From: Paulinella micropora
Taxonomy: Eukaryota; Cercozoa; Imbricatea; Euglyphida; Paulinellidae
NCBI GenBank assembly: GCA_019918135.1
Contig: WBZZ01001282.1
Location: 16,001 to 80,000, forward strand
Length of the DNA stretch: 64,000 nt
Reading direction: 5' to 3'
In this document: piece by piece, positions 10,959-22,503 of the stretch
Numbering within the stretch: position 1 is the stretch's first letter
How the letters are laid out: every line of letters begins with the position of its first letter
Made by a program: the position numbers and the translations under genes
Notes under the pieces: model-generated
What the model saw: only the letters and a program-made list of their open reading frames with translations
What the model was told of the DNA's origin: nothing
Database searches by the model: none

Positions 10959-11288
10959 CTAGGCATAGGCAATACGCAATTGGCCGGACTGCAGCAGTGC
11001 CGCTCGCTGCAAGAAGTCGAATTCTATGTTTGCAAAAACATCACTGGCATTGCAGCGTTAGTGGGGTGTATGTCACTGCGCAAGCTTCGTATTAAGCTTA
11101 AGGATATTATCACACGGGCGGAGTTACAAGATTTTCATGAAAGAAGATCGGATGTACACATTACTTGTTATTTTAAAAAAAAGAAAAAAAAAACTCGGTG
11201 CAAGGTCAAATGCAGCCCACATCCCCGGCAATATCTTTGTGAGAATCAGGCTACCAAGAAAAAAATCCTAGCTTTGAGCAAGATTTAA
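10959..11288 (+). pseudogene. F-box/LRR C-terminal fragment
   Basis: The frame reads LAGLQQCRSLQEVEFYVCKNITGIAAL...SLRKLRIKL...ELQDFHERRSDVHITCYF, which closely matches the end of the F-box/LRR proteins at 26-34 kb (NCGSLRDIKIHLCKNITTIAALQ...). Only the last two LRRs remain; the 5' part is cut by the repeat A junction. A poly-A run after ITCYF shifts the end into junk. Confidence 0.8.
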
Positions 11289-11530
11289 TAAAAAACTACT
11301 TTCTTTTCTTTTAAACCATAGTTTTCACAAAAAAACTTTTCTTTGGCAAGGGAGAGAGTGGCAAGCGAGGGGGGGGGGGGGGGAGTGGAGGGCAGAGCAA
11401 AAGAGAATCACTGGCGCCCGCGCCTAGCACGCGGGCCATCGTTCCCCGCACGCTTGCGTTTAGACGAGCAGGCGAGGTTTCCGTCGCTTGGCACGTATTT
11501 CTCATACAGCGCGCGCAGGAGCGCGGCCTC

Positions 11531-13091
11531 GTGGGTCAGGTCGGGCCTGAGAGTGTTCTGGAGCTTGATCAGTTGCAGCAGCTGGCGCGCGAACCCGCCC
11601 TGCACGCCGCTGCCGCTCATCGACTACGCCGCTGCCGCGTGGGCTGTGGCACCAAACGGCTGGCAAGCGAGCACGGCCGGCAGGTGCTGCTGTTCAACGT
11701 CAACGCGAGGCCCGTGGCCAGCACGGCCGTCGGTGACCTTGCGCCCGACGTGGCAGTGTTTGGTACGCTGTCGGTCGTGCTGCCCACGGTTCCGGACCAA
11801 ATCCCCGGCTTCAGGCGCGGGATCGTCAGCAGGTTGACGCAGGGGCGGGTGTCGTCCTTAATTTGCACTGACTTCTCACTCACGGCGGAATGTATGCTTA
11901 CAACAAAAAGCCACAGGCAGAGGCGGTGGTCGAGCTCGGCGCTTGTCTGCCGAACGAAAAATTAATGAATGCGAGTGGACGTTTGCGCCCAAATGCTTGC
12001 CGCAGCGTCTGAGGAGGTTCACGGGCGATGTGGTGAGGATCCTGGACGAGTATAAGCTGCCCAAGCAGCGCGCCGCAGCGCAGCCCAAGCCCGCTCAGCG
12101 CAGCAAGACAAAGCGGGAGCTTACGGATGAATGGAACTCCTTCTACGACGAAGACGACGAACAAGAAAGCTACGACAGCCCAATCAAGAGGCGGCGCGCC
12201 CAGAACGGGCGACGCCCTGCCAAGCAGACCAAGCCATTCTACGGCGTTGCGGGAAGCAGGGGGCGGCCGCGGTCATCCCAGAAGCCTGATGACTGGCAAC
12301 AACAACAGGCGTCGTCGGATTGGGACAATCCGGACGCGTCGCCTATGGCATCAACGACTGCGCTGCATCATCATCATCATCATCGGTGGGGCGGCTCTGC
12401 TCCTGTGCGGCCTTGTTCGTCTTCTTCTCCTTCTTCTCCTTCTTCTCCTTCTTCTTCTTCTTCTTCTTCTTCTTCTTCTTCTTCTTCTGGCTCCTGGAAC
12501 CCGCCTGCCCAAACCTCCCCCCCACCGACCGCCTGGGCGACGGCCGCGCCACCATCAGCAGCCCCGGCGGCCCGGCCACCGACCGCCTGGGCGACGGCTG
12601 CACAGCCCTCGGCCGCGCCACCATCGGCAGCCTCGGCGGCCCGGCCACCGACCGCCTGGGCGACGGCTGCACAGCCCTCGGCCGCGCCACCATCGGCAGC
12701 CTCGGCGGCCCAGCCACCGACCGCCTGGGCAACGGCTGCACAGCCCTCGGCCGCGCCACCATCAGCAGCCTCGGCTGCCCAGCCACCGACCGCCTGGGCG
12801 ACGGCTGCACAGCCCTCGGCCGCGCCACCATCAGCAGCCTCGGCGGCCCAGCCGCCGCAGCCGTCCTCTTCCCTCGGTTGGGGTCCGCAGGCAAACCACC
12901 CCGACGGGTCCGCACAGTCAAGCGCGCACATTACCAGAGCAGCAGATCGTGTCGCTCATGATGACTTGCCAGCCAATGCTAGGAACGCTTCACTATCAGA
13001 ATACGACGATATTAACACTCTCCCACCACTAGATTCGCCTGTTTTGTCATACAACGAGGGAATCTTCCGAGGAAAACCTTGCAATGGATAA
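11531..13091 (+). CDS. Hypothetical protein with low-complexity repeat tail (frameshifted)
   Basis: Coding potential continues through three frames. About 11640-11870 reads QVLLFNVNARPVASTAVGDL...; about 11870-11960 reads THGGMYAYNKKPQAEAVVEL; from about 11943 to the TAA at 13091 it reads NECEWTFAPKCLPQRLRR. One protein of about 500 residues with two frameshifts is likely. The last 380 residues are disordered: a basic segment (KRRRAQNGRRPAK), six His from a CAT repeat at 12362, a Ser run from (TTC)n at 12415-12488, then five copies of PPTAWATAAQPSAAPPSAAS and an acidic end. I do not recognise the globular part. There is no signal peptide. Confidence 0.5.
12520..12852 (+). repeat. 69-base coding minisatellite
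   Basis: Five units begin at 12522, 12577, 12645, 12714 and 12784 (first unit short). The period is a multiple of three, so all frames stay open: one reads PPTAWATAAQPSAA, another GDGCTALGRATI. The first agrees with the flanking coding frame. Confidence 0.9.
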
Positions 13092-13990
13092 TCAGTCCCA
13101 ACACAATGATTTTTATAATAACTTTTCTTAGTGAAATTCGAAGGCTGTTCTCTTACATTTATCTAAATTAAAACAATATCTATCTTAAAAAAGGAGAGAA
13201 CGTGCCACTGGGGGGGTGGGGGACAGAGAGAGGGTGGACAGGAAAAAGTAGGCTCTTTGTTTTCCGCTGTTTGTTCTAGGCTTCCAGAACAAATGTAAAC
13301 ACAAAGACGTTCTTGGAGAGAGGACAGGCATAGGCGCTCGCGGGGATGTGGGGGGGGGGGGGGGGGGTTTGTCGTGCGTTTGGAAGGGCAGTTTTGGCCA
13401 AAGAGTTCGTATGGCAAAAAAAGAGTGCGAAGGGGGGGTGTGGGAAAAGGGGAGAGCTATCAGTGAGACCCTACAAATTTGCTTTCGAACGTTCTCTGCC
13501 CTTGGTCTTGTTGACACAAACCCCCCCCCCCCTTCCCCCCCCCCCCCCCATTCGTTATGATTAATTTCTTTTGGTAGTCATTTTGCTCTGTTGACAGACC
13601 TTGTTTGCTGCATCAATTATATATGTTTACCACATGCCTCCTCCACCCTCCTGCCCTTCCCCTGTTTTCTATCATTCTGCTTTTTTTTCTCTCAATGCTA
13701 GGGCGTTGTTGCGGCGAGGAAAGAGTGTGTGAAAAGTGAAAAGGGGGATTGGGGGGGGGGGGGGTGGGGGAGAAAGAGTGCAAGTACTAGGTCCCGCAAA
13801 GGGGGGGGGGTCTAAGGGCGGAGGAAAGAGACAGAATTTTCTTGAAAAAAAAGGCCCCAAAAACCAAATGTCTTGAGTGCCGTTTAACTATTTCCCCCCC
13901 CCCCCGCCCCTCTCCCTCTCCCAGCTCCCTTTCGATCTCCCGTCGTTACAAGAAAGACGTTTCGTCAATTGGCCGTGCAGGGGGTGGGGG
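13092..13990. other. Spacer with long G and C runs
   Basis: Contains G runs at 13347-13367, 13751-13762 and 13800-13810 and C runs at 13521-13549. No supported gene. It separates two plus-strand genes. Confidence 0.6.
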
Positions 13991-15255
13991 ATGGCCGCCC
14001 TGCGGCAGGAAGATATTTTCCCTGTCCAGGCCCGCCAGGCCACCCAAATTAGCCGCCGGGTCCTTCTGACACTAGAGAAGATGAGCATGGAGCCCTGCGT
14101 ATTTGAGGCTTTAAAGAAGGTTAGAGAACAAATCCTGTCGGGCGGGATCTCGGTACTCACCCAGAGCGGTCACAAGCCGCGCCATCCGGCGACCCGGGAA
14201 TTAAGGGCTCACCTGTCCAAGCTAACCAGCCAGATCGTTCTCAGCATGTACAAGCAGGGCCTGTGCCTGCTGGCGCGCAGGAAGCACGGCACGCTGGGCG
14301 AAGTCTTCGAATGTGTAGACGCCTGCGACTTCGACATTTCGTTCACGGAACTCAGACACCGGCGAAAGTATTCTTGCTTTCACCGCCGTAGCTGGGGTAG
14401 GGCCCGCAGGGACGTGGTGGTAGTCGAGTTTCCACCGTACCGACCGAACCATACTGGTTTGCCCTGCAGTCCGATGTGCTCGCTGTTAGAAACGTACCTC
14501 ATTCGCCGGCAACTGGAAAACACCAGGCTGGCATTTAGCCTAGACCACGCCGCGGACGGCGTTCTCCTTGCACGCAAGCGCACGGGCAACGTAGACAGGA
14601 TCTTTGAGGAATCCTACCTCAAAGGTAGCTTGCCAAATGGCCTAGGCAGCAAGCCACAACCCGCCGAGCAAAAGACAAACGGGTCCGCCTCTTCTCGAAA
14701 AGACAGTGACAACGCGGGCGCCCCAGCGCCGGAAGTGCCAAACGTGGTCAACAGGGGTTTTTTGCCGGGCCTCATGTTTAGGGCAGGGAAGGAGGTTGCG
14801 GGGCAGTTGGCAGAGCTCGCGTTCTTGGAAGAGCTGCGGTCCGACAAGTTCTACGAGCTTGCGTTACAGCACAGACGCACTACTGCCGTGGCGGGCGTCT
14901 GCGCGGCCAGGGACAATACGGCCCTGGTGTACTCTCGCGAGGCCCTGCGCCCCGAACAAGAGATTTCGCACGATCAGTGGTGCGCCCTGGTCGCGCGGGC
15001 GTTCTCTCTGCCCATCGGGCAGACCGACCGCCGCAATCGCAGCGCCGAGGTCATCCACGCATTCCAGTTCTACAGGAACAGCTTCCTGCACCAGACCGCG
15101 CTGTTCCGTGATTTCTTCAACGACCTGCTCGCCGATCTAGAGATCGCCAACCTGCGAGCGCGCGCCTCGCACTCGGGGCTGCGCACGGACATTGACAAGC
15201 TCAAGTGCTGGTGGAAGGCGGACGTCCTGACGGCGCCCGACACGGGCTCCGTAGA
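13991..15255 (+). CDS. Hypothetical protein, about 420 aa
   Basis: ATG at 13991-13993; strongly coding through about 15250, after which the frame remains open but reads as the antisense of the next gene. Stops in other frames at about 15227 and 15253 suggest the true end. Features: a helical N-terminus, a segment with several Cys and aromatic residues (KYSCFHRRSWGRARRDVVVVEFPPY), a Lys/Ser-rich linker near residues 220-250, and a helical C-terminal half (ALFRDFFNDLLADLEIANLRARA). Family unknown. It converges on the following minus-strand gene with a short overlap. Confidence 0.6.
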
Positions 15256-16550
15256 GGCCCTGCGCGCTGCCGACCCGCACGGCCGTGGTGTCCAGCAGGC
15301 GGGTCTTGCCGTCCCAGAGCTCCGCCGTCGAGGTAGGGTCGTACGCAGCGCGCGGCCACAAGATCTCCGCGAGAGCCTCGCCCGTCTGGCGGTAACAGGA
15401 AATGAGCAATTGCGACTCGTAGGACTTGTCGCGGTCGGGCCAGTCCAACAGCGCGCGCTGCCTGTTTCTTTCTTCCAAGAGGTTTTTCTCGCGTGCGTTC
15501 GCGTAGATGGCGCGCACGAAGGGCGCGTACAGGTCCACCAAAACGTCAAGCACCCTGAGCGGCGCCAAGAGCATCCACGCGGCCTTGATGGCGTTGACCA
15601 TGGACTGCCCGGGGGGGGGGGGGGGTTCGTTTCTCCCCCAGCGCGACTTCACTGTGTTTTGGTCCAGCGCCTGTCCCTGCTTCTCGGCAAACGCCTGGCT
15701 GGCCAGCCTGAGTAGCTCTACCGCGCCCGGGTCCGAGAGCACGAAGGTGCCGAACTGCTGCTGCATGGGCCACACCGCCACAGTCACTGCCTGTGGCAGC
15801 TTCCAGCTGAGCGCCAGCGACTGTGGCGGCTGCTCAAGCTCGAGCCCGGAGGTGCCGCGGACAGCCGCTGGCTGAGGAGGAGCGAAAACGGGCGCCGCGG
15901 AGCCTCCTCTGAAGCGCAGGGTCGGCAGCTCGTCGTAGCAGCAGATTGTGCGCAGGGACTCGAACCAGGACGGGCGGCCGCTGTTGATGTGCGCCACGTC
16001 GAATTTCGTGCGCACACCGCGCGTGGCTCTTGTTGCGCAGTACGGTCTGGATCTGCAGGTCCTCGCCACCCGAGCCACAAAGCGAGACGAGGCCGCGCGC
16101 CTTCCAGCTTCTGCGCGCGCACGCCCACAGGAGGCGCAGGGCGTACAGGGCGATTTGGGTCGCCGACGTGGAGGACAGGCAGCCCGCGGCCGAGCCTTCG
16201 GAGACTACACACAACAGGATCTCCATGCACCAGGTCCAGAAGCCGCTGCTGCCGCTGGTGCGCTCGTGGTCGATCAGCGCGGCTGCCATGCGGTCCTGCC
16301 AACGCTTGTTCACGGCCATAGGAATGTTGTCCACGAACCTGGTCTGGCGGATGTGGCGCGCCAGCCACGCCTGCACCTCGCCGACCCAGACCTCGTGCGC
16401 GTGCCCACCCGGAATGAGCGTGCCCAGCGTATCCTGCAGCATGGCCATCATAAGCAGGCGCAGCGACTCATTGCGGAGCTCCGTGGCGCGGGCGACAGCC
16501 GGATCAGCTCTTCCGCGCGGCCCCCGCGTTCCTTTCCTCGTAGTAAACAA
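15137..16550 (-). CDS. Hypothetical protein, about 470 aa (frameshifted)
   Basis: Two minus-strand frames join near 16010. The N-terminal frame starts at 16550 with TTG; the first Met in frame lies in MMAMLQDTLGTLIPGG. The C-terminal frame includes DVAHINSGRPSWFESLRTICCYDEL and AIYANAREKNLLEERNRQRALLDWPDRDKS. The protein is helical with many Trp; a Pro run lies over the poly-G at 15609. Family unknown. It overlaps the preceding gene's 3' end and lies just downstream of the next minus-strand gene, suggesting a co-oriented pair. Confidence 0.5.
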
Positions 16551-16575
16551 AAGACCACTGGGCCTGGTGCCTGTG

Positions 16576-18308
16576 CTAGATGGGCTCGGAATAATCCTTC
16601 TTGTTCATATTTTGCGGCGGCGCGCGCGGCGGGGGGGTGCCGGCCGCCACAGCCAGAGGTTTTGCCCGGCAAAGACTCCTCACGGGCAGCGCGTTGGCGG
16701 CCGACTGGTGCGAGGCTATTGTGTGCAGCCCCGCCCGGTCGGGGAGGGCAAACGCGGCCGCGTGCGCAGTCGTGACGAAGGCCAACGCCCCCAGGCGCGT
16801 TATTAGCCTTGTCTGCCAGGCGGGGTGGGCCGTGAGCGCGTCGAAGCAGGCCCTGACGTGCTGGTCGCAGTCGTAGTCCAGCACCACCAGCCTGGCACCA
16901 ACACTGCTGGCTAGGCAGAACTGTGCTAGGCTGCCTGCCAGCGCACTGTTATCTGCGGCGATGATGTCGATGAGGCAGCCGGCCGCGTCGGCCGCGTCCG
17001 GCGGCGCCGCCATTGTCCACTGCACCCGTTTGCGAAAGGGAAGCAGCTGGGCGCCCGACAGCGAGAGGGCACGCGCGCAACCGCGCAGCAGCAGCAGGGG
17101 GGGAGAGTCCGCGCACAGAAGTCGGGCCCTGAGCTGCACGCCGCGCTTGTACCAAGACCGGTCCAGGACTGCAGCGGACAGCGTTTCGGTCGATCGGCCC
17201 GGCATCGCGCCGGCACCCAACCAGAACCGCTGCGCCATGCCGTCCAGAGCGACCAGCAGAGAGTTGTCGTCAACGTCCTCGAGCTCAGCCGTGGCCGGGC
17301 CGTGGCCGGCCGAGACGGAAATTAGCGTTGCCGTCAGTATGTGCCAGAGCTCAGGAAGCACATGGTTTCTTCTTCCGTCTGGCAGCGGGCCCAGAACGGG
17401 CCCGGCGAGCCCGCCAGCACTGCCTGGTACAAATTGCGGGCAGTGCCCAGCTCCCAGACAAGCGCAGGAAACGCGTCCGACAGCAGCTTCTCGCAGATGG
17501 TCAGGCCGCGCGCCGCGCCCTCCAGGCCGCGCGGCAGAACAGTGGTCACCTTTGGCAGCAGAACATCGCAAGGCAGCATGGCGCGGTAGTCGTGCAGGGG
17601 CTGCAACGACACATTCCGGGCGTCCGTGGCGGCGGGCGCGCTCGGGTCCCACAGCAGCTGCAGTGAGTGCCGCAGCACGGCCGCGTGTTCTTTCTGCAGC
17701 AGGCACCAACAGCCGTGCTGGCAGTTTCCGGAGTTAGACACCCAAGCGAGCGGAAGCTCCAGGCGCAGCGCCGGGCAGACAGAGCCCGAGTCGTGTTTCT
17801 GCGAACAAACCAGCTCGCCGTTTGACTCGGGGAGTATGAGTCGCCACAGTTCCGTTTCGCCTCCGTGCAAGCCGCGGCCTACGATCCAGATTTCGGGGGT
17901 GGTTTTTGCTGGACGGAGCCCGCTGATTTCGGATAGGATTGCCGACGCCACGCGGGCCACCAAGAACACTGCCTCGGGGGGCGGGTGTTGCCAGCGGCCG
18001 GAGACCGCGTCGCGCGCCGCGCCGAAGGTCTTGATGTATGCCGCGCTGGCCTTTGTACGCTGGTAGTTTACGAAGGTCTCGCTGGCCTGCTGGTACGACA
18101 GGGCTATCTGGTGGTACAGGCCGTTAGTCTCTGGCTCGAGCAGGTGTTGCAAACCCCCCGCGCCGCATCCATTGGACAGCAAAACATCCTCGATCATCTT
18201 CCACGTAGACATTGTCGACTGCTGTAATTCAGTCTCATTGCGAGCGCGATTCGCCAGTTGCATCTGCATGATCACCGTAAACCACGCGGGCGGTTGCTTG
18301 GAAGGCAT
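16576..18308 (-). CDS. Hypothetical protein, about 570 aa (frameshifted)
   Basis: ATG at 18308-18306. The first frame runs to about 17335 and the second takes over between 17340 and 17420, ending in NMNKKDYSEPI and TAG at 16578-16576. The N-terminus is helical (MQMQLANRARNETELQQ), followed by a mixed region with WIVGRGLHGGETELWRLILPE. The C-terminal half has alternating hydrophobic strands (GARLVVLDYDCDQHVRACF). A Rossmann-like fold is possible but unproven. Family unknown. The upstream region is a CT-rich tract. Confidence 0.55.
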
Positions 18309-19215
18309 CACGGCAGTTGGGTGTTTCCAGTGCGCGCGCTCTCTTCCCCTCCCCCTCGCCCTCTCTCTCTCTCTCTCTTTCCTTTTTCTATATCCTCTCG
18401 CTCAAGTGGAAACTTTGGAGCAGCGCTGAGATCGGGTTTGGCACTAGTTTGGACGAGAGGGTTTGCGAGTCGTAGTAAAAAGAAAAAAAACAAAAAAAAA
18501 ACAAGAGCAAATGCCGGAGTCAGAGCACTCAATAGATGTCAACTGCCGAGCGGGGCGGAGAGCCAGGGAGTGGGGGCGTGCGAAGGGAGGGAAGAGGCTA
18601 GCACAGAAAACAATGGCGAGGTGGGGCCCGGGGGGGGGGGAGGGAAGTGGGAGAGGAAAGGGAGCAATGCCCGGGCTTTGGGTTTGGGGCGGGCGGAAAG
18701 GAAATGCAACAGACCCGCTGCAAAGATGATTTCTGCCTTTGTTGGGTAGGGGGGGGGGCTGCCTCTTTTTTTTGTTGGGGGCCGGTCGCCGGGAACGGGA
18801 GGGGGGGGGGGGGGGGGGAGCGTAAGGGACAGACAGCAAAGAAAAAGGCCCCCCCCCCCTCTCTTTCTCTCTTTCCCTTCCCCCCCCCCCCCCGCAAGCT
18901 CTTTGGTAGGCAGGGAAAGAAACAAGGGGAGGGAAAGAAATAGGGGGGGCACAATGAAGAGGAATTATTTGCGAGATAACTGCTTTTTCCCCTCCCATCC
19001 TCCCTCTTTCTTTAATGTCCTTGTACCCCCCCCCCTATTTCTCCCTCCCCTTCAAAGAATAATTTGAGTTCAGTCCTTTTTTTTATTGGCAACAACAACA
19101 ACAAAAAAAAAAAAAAAAAAAAAAAAAATCTCCTACTCCCCGTGCTCTTGTCCTCTCTTTTCTCTTCCCTGTCCACCCCTCCTTCCCACGTATTGTGGTG
19201 CAGACTAGTACGTCG
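18309..19215. other. Spacer, purine/pyrimidine tracts and long G/C runs
   Basis: (CT)n at 18360-18380, A-rich tract near 18480-18500, G runs at 18630 and 18800-18818, C runs near 18850 and 18878-18895, A run at 19105-19128. No supported gene. Confidence 0.6.
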
Positions 19216-19821
19216 ATGTCAAGCGCCACAGCGCGCCCCGGGCTCGTGGACCACGGTAACGACCACCAGATAGAGCAACTAGCACGCCGTCTGGTAGTAG
19301 AGCTAAGAAAGCTTGAAGACAGCAATCGTGAACACAAACTTTTACTCAGTGATCTACAGAGGTTCCTGCGAAGCCCTTTGCAAGCCTCGCTCGGCAAACG
19401 ACCAGAATCTGGCTCGGACGAATCGGACGATGCCTGGGAGGACAGGTGCTGGCGAAGAAAAAGGCGGTCGCCTTCTGCGGAAAACCACGACGAGAAGAGC
19501 CCTGTAGCTCCCCCGGTGCCGGTAGCCCCCGCCCAAGGAGCGCCCACTGTCCCCGCGCCTCCTCCCCCCACGACCAAGACCCTGCCCCCAGAAGCGCCCG
19601 CAGGACCGTGGCGGAGGCCCCGGCGGTCTAACAGGCGATCTTCGGACAGGGGCCGCGGGCGCCGCCGGGGGCGTTCCCCAGCGGGCCTCCGCGGCCGGCA
19701 GGACAATTCTTGCCGCGTGGCTCCTTACCCCAGATCTTTCTGCGATTACGACAGGCCGCGTCACGACTGGCACACCAGCGCGCTTGCCCCGTCGGCCTAC
19801 TCCTATAATCATCCCTACTAG
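19216..19821 (+). CDS. Coiled-coil / RS-rich protein, 201 aa
   Basis: I chose ATG 19216 (MSSATARPG) over the upstream GTG codons. Residues about 12-60 form a helical coiled-coil-like segment (HQIEQLARRLVVELRKLEDSNREHKLLLSDLQ), then an acidic patch (SGSDESDDAWED), a Pro/Val-rich linker, and an Arg/Ser/Gly-rich region (PWRRPRRSNRRSSDRGRGRRRGRS). The C-terminus is Tyr/His-rich. Such RS/RG tails bind RNA or phosphoproteins in other systems; function here is inferred only. TAG at 19819. Confidence 0.65.
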   Translation: MSSATARPGLVDHGNDHQIEQLARRLVVELRKLEDSNREHKLLLSDLQRFLRSPLQASLGKRPESGSDESDDAWEDRCWRRKRRSPSAENHDEKSPVAPPVPVAPAQGAPTVPAPPPPTTKTLPPEAPAGPWRRPRRSNRRSSDRGRGRRRGRSPAGLRGRQDNSCRVAPYPRSFCDYDRPRHDWHTSALAPSAYSYNHPY

Positions 19822-19897
19822 TGGCCCCCCCCCTTGTTGCCTTTTTGTTTTTTTAGAAGAAAAATGTCTGTCAGCACCGCAATTTTTTTTTTTTTTG

Positions 19898-20413
19898 CTA
19901 ACGGTCCTCGGCTCCCGTGGTTTTCACTACTGAAGCAAGTCTGGCAAGCGCCGCCCGAAGCTCCTCGGCCGTACTGTCGCGCTGAATCTCGCACAGTGCC
20001 AGCCTGGCTCTGAACACCAACGCCCGTGCGTTTTCCTTGGTTTCACTAGGCTCGTGCAAGCAGCTAGCGAGGCTCAGAAGCTGATGACAAATGGTAATTA
20101 GGCCCCGTAAGGCGTCGAGGCCCTGCCGGATCTGCGCTGACTTGTTGATAACACTGGCCTGTCCTTCTTGTGTTGCCAAACTTTCTATAATAGCCAAACA
20201 AAGCTTGCTTAGTTCTTCTGTCATGCTCGGGCCTTCGCCCGCGCCCATGGGCGCTCCTTTTGTACCGTCCTCGTTAGAGATTTCCAGCTCGTTCACCTGA
20301 AAGGGAGCTGAGAGTTGCTGCGCGAGGGGGGGGGGGGGGCTCTGATAGCGCCTCCTTTTGCGACGGCTGGAGTCTTTGATTCTAAAAGGGCCTTCGTGGT
20401 CGGCCTCCGACAT
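19898..20413 (-). CDS. Hypothetical helical protein, 171 aa
   Basis: ATG 20413-20411, stop TAG 19900-19898. A basic N-terminus (SSRRKRRRYQSPPPP) resembling a nuclear localisation signal precedes about 110 helical residues rich in Leu and Ala (EELSKLCLAIIESLATQE, QGLDALRGLITICHQLLSLASCL, EELRAALARLASVV). It may oligomerise. It converges with the RS-rich gene, only 76 bases apart. No family recognised. Confidence 0.65.
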   Translation of the reverse strand: MSEADHEGPFRIKDSSRRKRRRYQSPPPPLAQQLSAPFQVNELEISNEDGTKGAPMGAGEGPSMTEELSKLCLAIIESLATQEGQASVINKSAQIRQGLDALRGLITICHQLLSLASCLHEPSETKENARALVFRARLALCEIQRDSTAEELRAALARLASVVKTTGAEDR

Positions 20414-20434
20414 CTTTTGGCAGCAGGTTTCCTG

Positions 20435-20493
<59 letters not shown>

Positions 20494-20581
20494 ACGAGAT
20501 TCAGAATACAGATGACATATCAAAAGGGGGGTCATTTCAAACCCCCTCGGGGACATGTCCGGGACATGTCCGTCACATGTC
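20414..20581. other. Poly-A tract and spacer
   Basis: About 50 A residues at 20440-20490, then AT-rich sequence and GGACATGTCC-type palindromic repeats at 20550-20580. Confidence 0.7.
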
Positions 20582-20850
20582 CTCGGTGACCCGTCCCGAA
20601 ACCCGTCCCGGATTCGTTCCTGACCCGTCCCGGAACCCGCCGAAAGGATTCATTAAAATATGTAATCAGGATCAGCTGTCGACCGTCACCCGTCCCGGAA
20701 CACCCTCGGTGACCCCTCCCGGAACCCATCCCGAAACCCGTCCCGGCCCGTTCCTGACCAGTCCCGGAACCCATCCTTTCAGGATTCATTACAAATATGT
20801 AATCAGGATCAGCTGTCGACCGTCACCCGTCCCGGGATCCCCTCGGCGAC
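20582..20850. repeat. 123/137-base tandem repeat
   Basis: Two units begin with CTCGGTGACCC at 20582 and 20705, and a third starts at 20842. Each contains several CGTCCCGGAACCC submotifs and ends with ATATGTAATCAGGATCAGCTG. The array leads directly into the CATACATG satellite. Confidence 0.9.
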
Positions 20851-21622
20851 ATGCATACATGCATACATGCATACATGCATACATGCATATATGCATATAT
20901 GCATACATGCATACATGCATACATGCATACATGCATACATGCATACATGCATACATGCATACATGCATACATGCATACATGCATACATGCATACATGCAT
21001 ACATGCATACATGCATACATGCATACATGCATACATGCATACATGCATACATGCATACATGCATACATGCATACATGCATACATGCATACAATACATGCA
21101 TACATGCATACATGCATACATGCATACAATGCATACATGCATACAATGCATACATGCATACATTCATACATGCATACAATGCATACATGCATACAATGCA
21201 TACATGCATACATGCATACATGCATACAATGCATACATGCATACATGCATACATGCATACATGCATATACGCATACATGCATACACGCATACATGCATAC
21301 ATGCATACACGCATACATGCATACATGCATACATGCATACATGCATACATGCATACATGCATACATGCATACATGCATACATGCATACATGCATACATGC
21401 ATACATGCATATATGCATACATGCATACATGCATACATGCATACATGCATACGTGCATACGTGCATACGTGCATACGTGCATACGTGCATACGTGCATAC
21501 GTGCATACGTGCATACGTGCATACGTGCATACGTGCATACGTGCATACGTGCATACGTGCATACGTGCATACCTGCATACCTGCATACCTGCATACCTGC
21601 ATACCTGCATACATGCATACAT
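20851..21622. repeat. CATACATG octamer satellite, zoned
   Basis: About 770 bases of an 8-base repeat. Zones are ordered: CATACATG (20851-21448, with CATATATG and CAATG variants), CATACGTG (about 21449-21563), CATACCTG (about 21564-21609). All six frames are open because the 24-base reading period contains no stop; none is a gene. Confidence 0.97.
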
Positions 21623-21874
21623 TTACTAAACGTACTCGAAGTAAAGACGGAGGTTTATTGAATCAACAAAGATTCTCGGTCGCCTCCTTCCTAAGTCGCG
21701 GCGAGTAACATTTTGAACTTGTCAAGATGCGTAAAGAACTGCGTGGCATTTGGTCTCTTCCGGTTCATGTGTAATTATCCTCGTTCCACCCTATTATAAA
21801 TATTAATACCCGTGTTACCGGCCGGTGTATTAAAATCGTTTTCGAAAAATGAAAAACGGTTAGAAAGTAGTACT

Positions 21875-21919
<45 letters not shown>

Positions 21920-22051
21920 CCTTTCCTTCCCTTCCTCCTAGCTATCCTGTTAAACCTTTTTTTCTGGTGCTCCCCGCCGATTTTAAAAAACAAATCCTTT
22001 TTTAACCGTGCTGAAATTGTTGCATAATATTCCGGGCGCCAGCACCAAAAA
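21623..22051. other. Spacer with long poly-T
   Basis: AT-richer than its surroundings, with about 43 T at 21874-21916. No gene seen. It probably includes the promoter of the next gene. Confidence 0.6.
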
Positions 22052-22459
22052 ATGCAGGCTCATTTACAAGGTCAACTGCTCTCGACCGCAAAGCTTGACG
22101 ACAACAACGGCGTTGAGTTCCGGCTGAACCCGTTGGCACTGGGCTTGGGCCCCGTACAATTCGATGACGCGCGCCAGTCTCGCGGAGTCTACTGCATTGT
22201 CGACTGCATTGCCATCTTTCTGTCTTTCTCTCAGGAGCATGCGGAAAAAATCTTCCGCTACGTGGCAAGTGGAGTAAAATACGGCGACTTAACTTTACAG
22301 TGGTACGCGTTTCCTCCCGACGACGCAACCGTCAGTTGTACTACGCTGCCTGCCTTGCGCGTGATCCTCACGCTAGCGGCACTGGCCAACCAAGTGTACT
22401 GGCACACCATTACTAGCTCGCAACAGCTGCAAGTACCCACGAAAAAAGAGGTTGACTAA
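22052..22459 (+). CDS. Hypothetical protein, 135 aa
   Basis: ATG 22052 to TAA 22459, intact. The middle is hydrophobic with CIVDCIAIFLSFSQEHAEKIF, then WYAFPPDDATVSCTTLPALRVILTLAALANQVYW. It looks like a compact mixed alpha/beta domain rather than a membrane protein. A 40-base poly-A follows the stop. Family unknown. Confidence 0.6.
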   Translation: MQAHLQGQLLSTAKLDDNNGVEFRLNPLALGLGPVQFDDARQSRGVYCIVDCIAIFLSFSQEHAEKIFRYVASGVKYGDLTLQWYAFPPDDATVSCTTLPALRVILTLAALANQVYWHTITSSQQLQVPTKKEVD

Positions 22460-22461
22460 CA

Positions 22462-22503
<42 letters not shown>

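Noticed and set aside
12343-12931. Collagen-like or Ala/Gly-rich proteins in other frames of the 69-base repeat
   Set aside because: Shadow frames; only the PPTAWATAAQ frame is continuous with non-repetitive coding on both sides.
15255-15715. C-terminal extension of the plus-strand gene starting at 13991
   Set aside because: The sequence reads as antisense of the minus-strand gene, which has the better coding character there.
13991-18308. Herpesvirus-like portal or capsid proteins
   Set aside because: Size and helical content prompted the idea, but no family motif could be pointed to.
20577-21708. Very long ORFs in all frames over the CATACATG array
   Set aside because: The 24-base reading period of the octamer contains no stop in any frame; the products are HTCIHAYM or CMYACMHV repeats.
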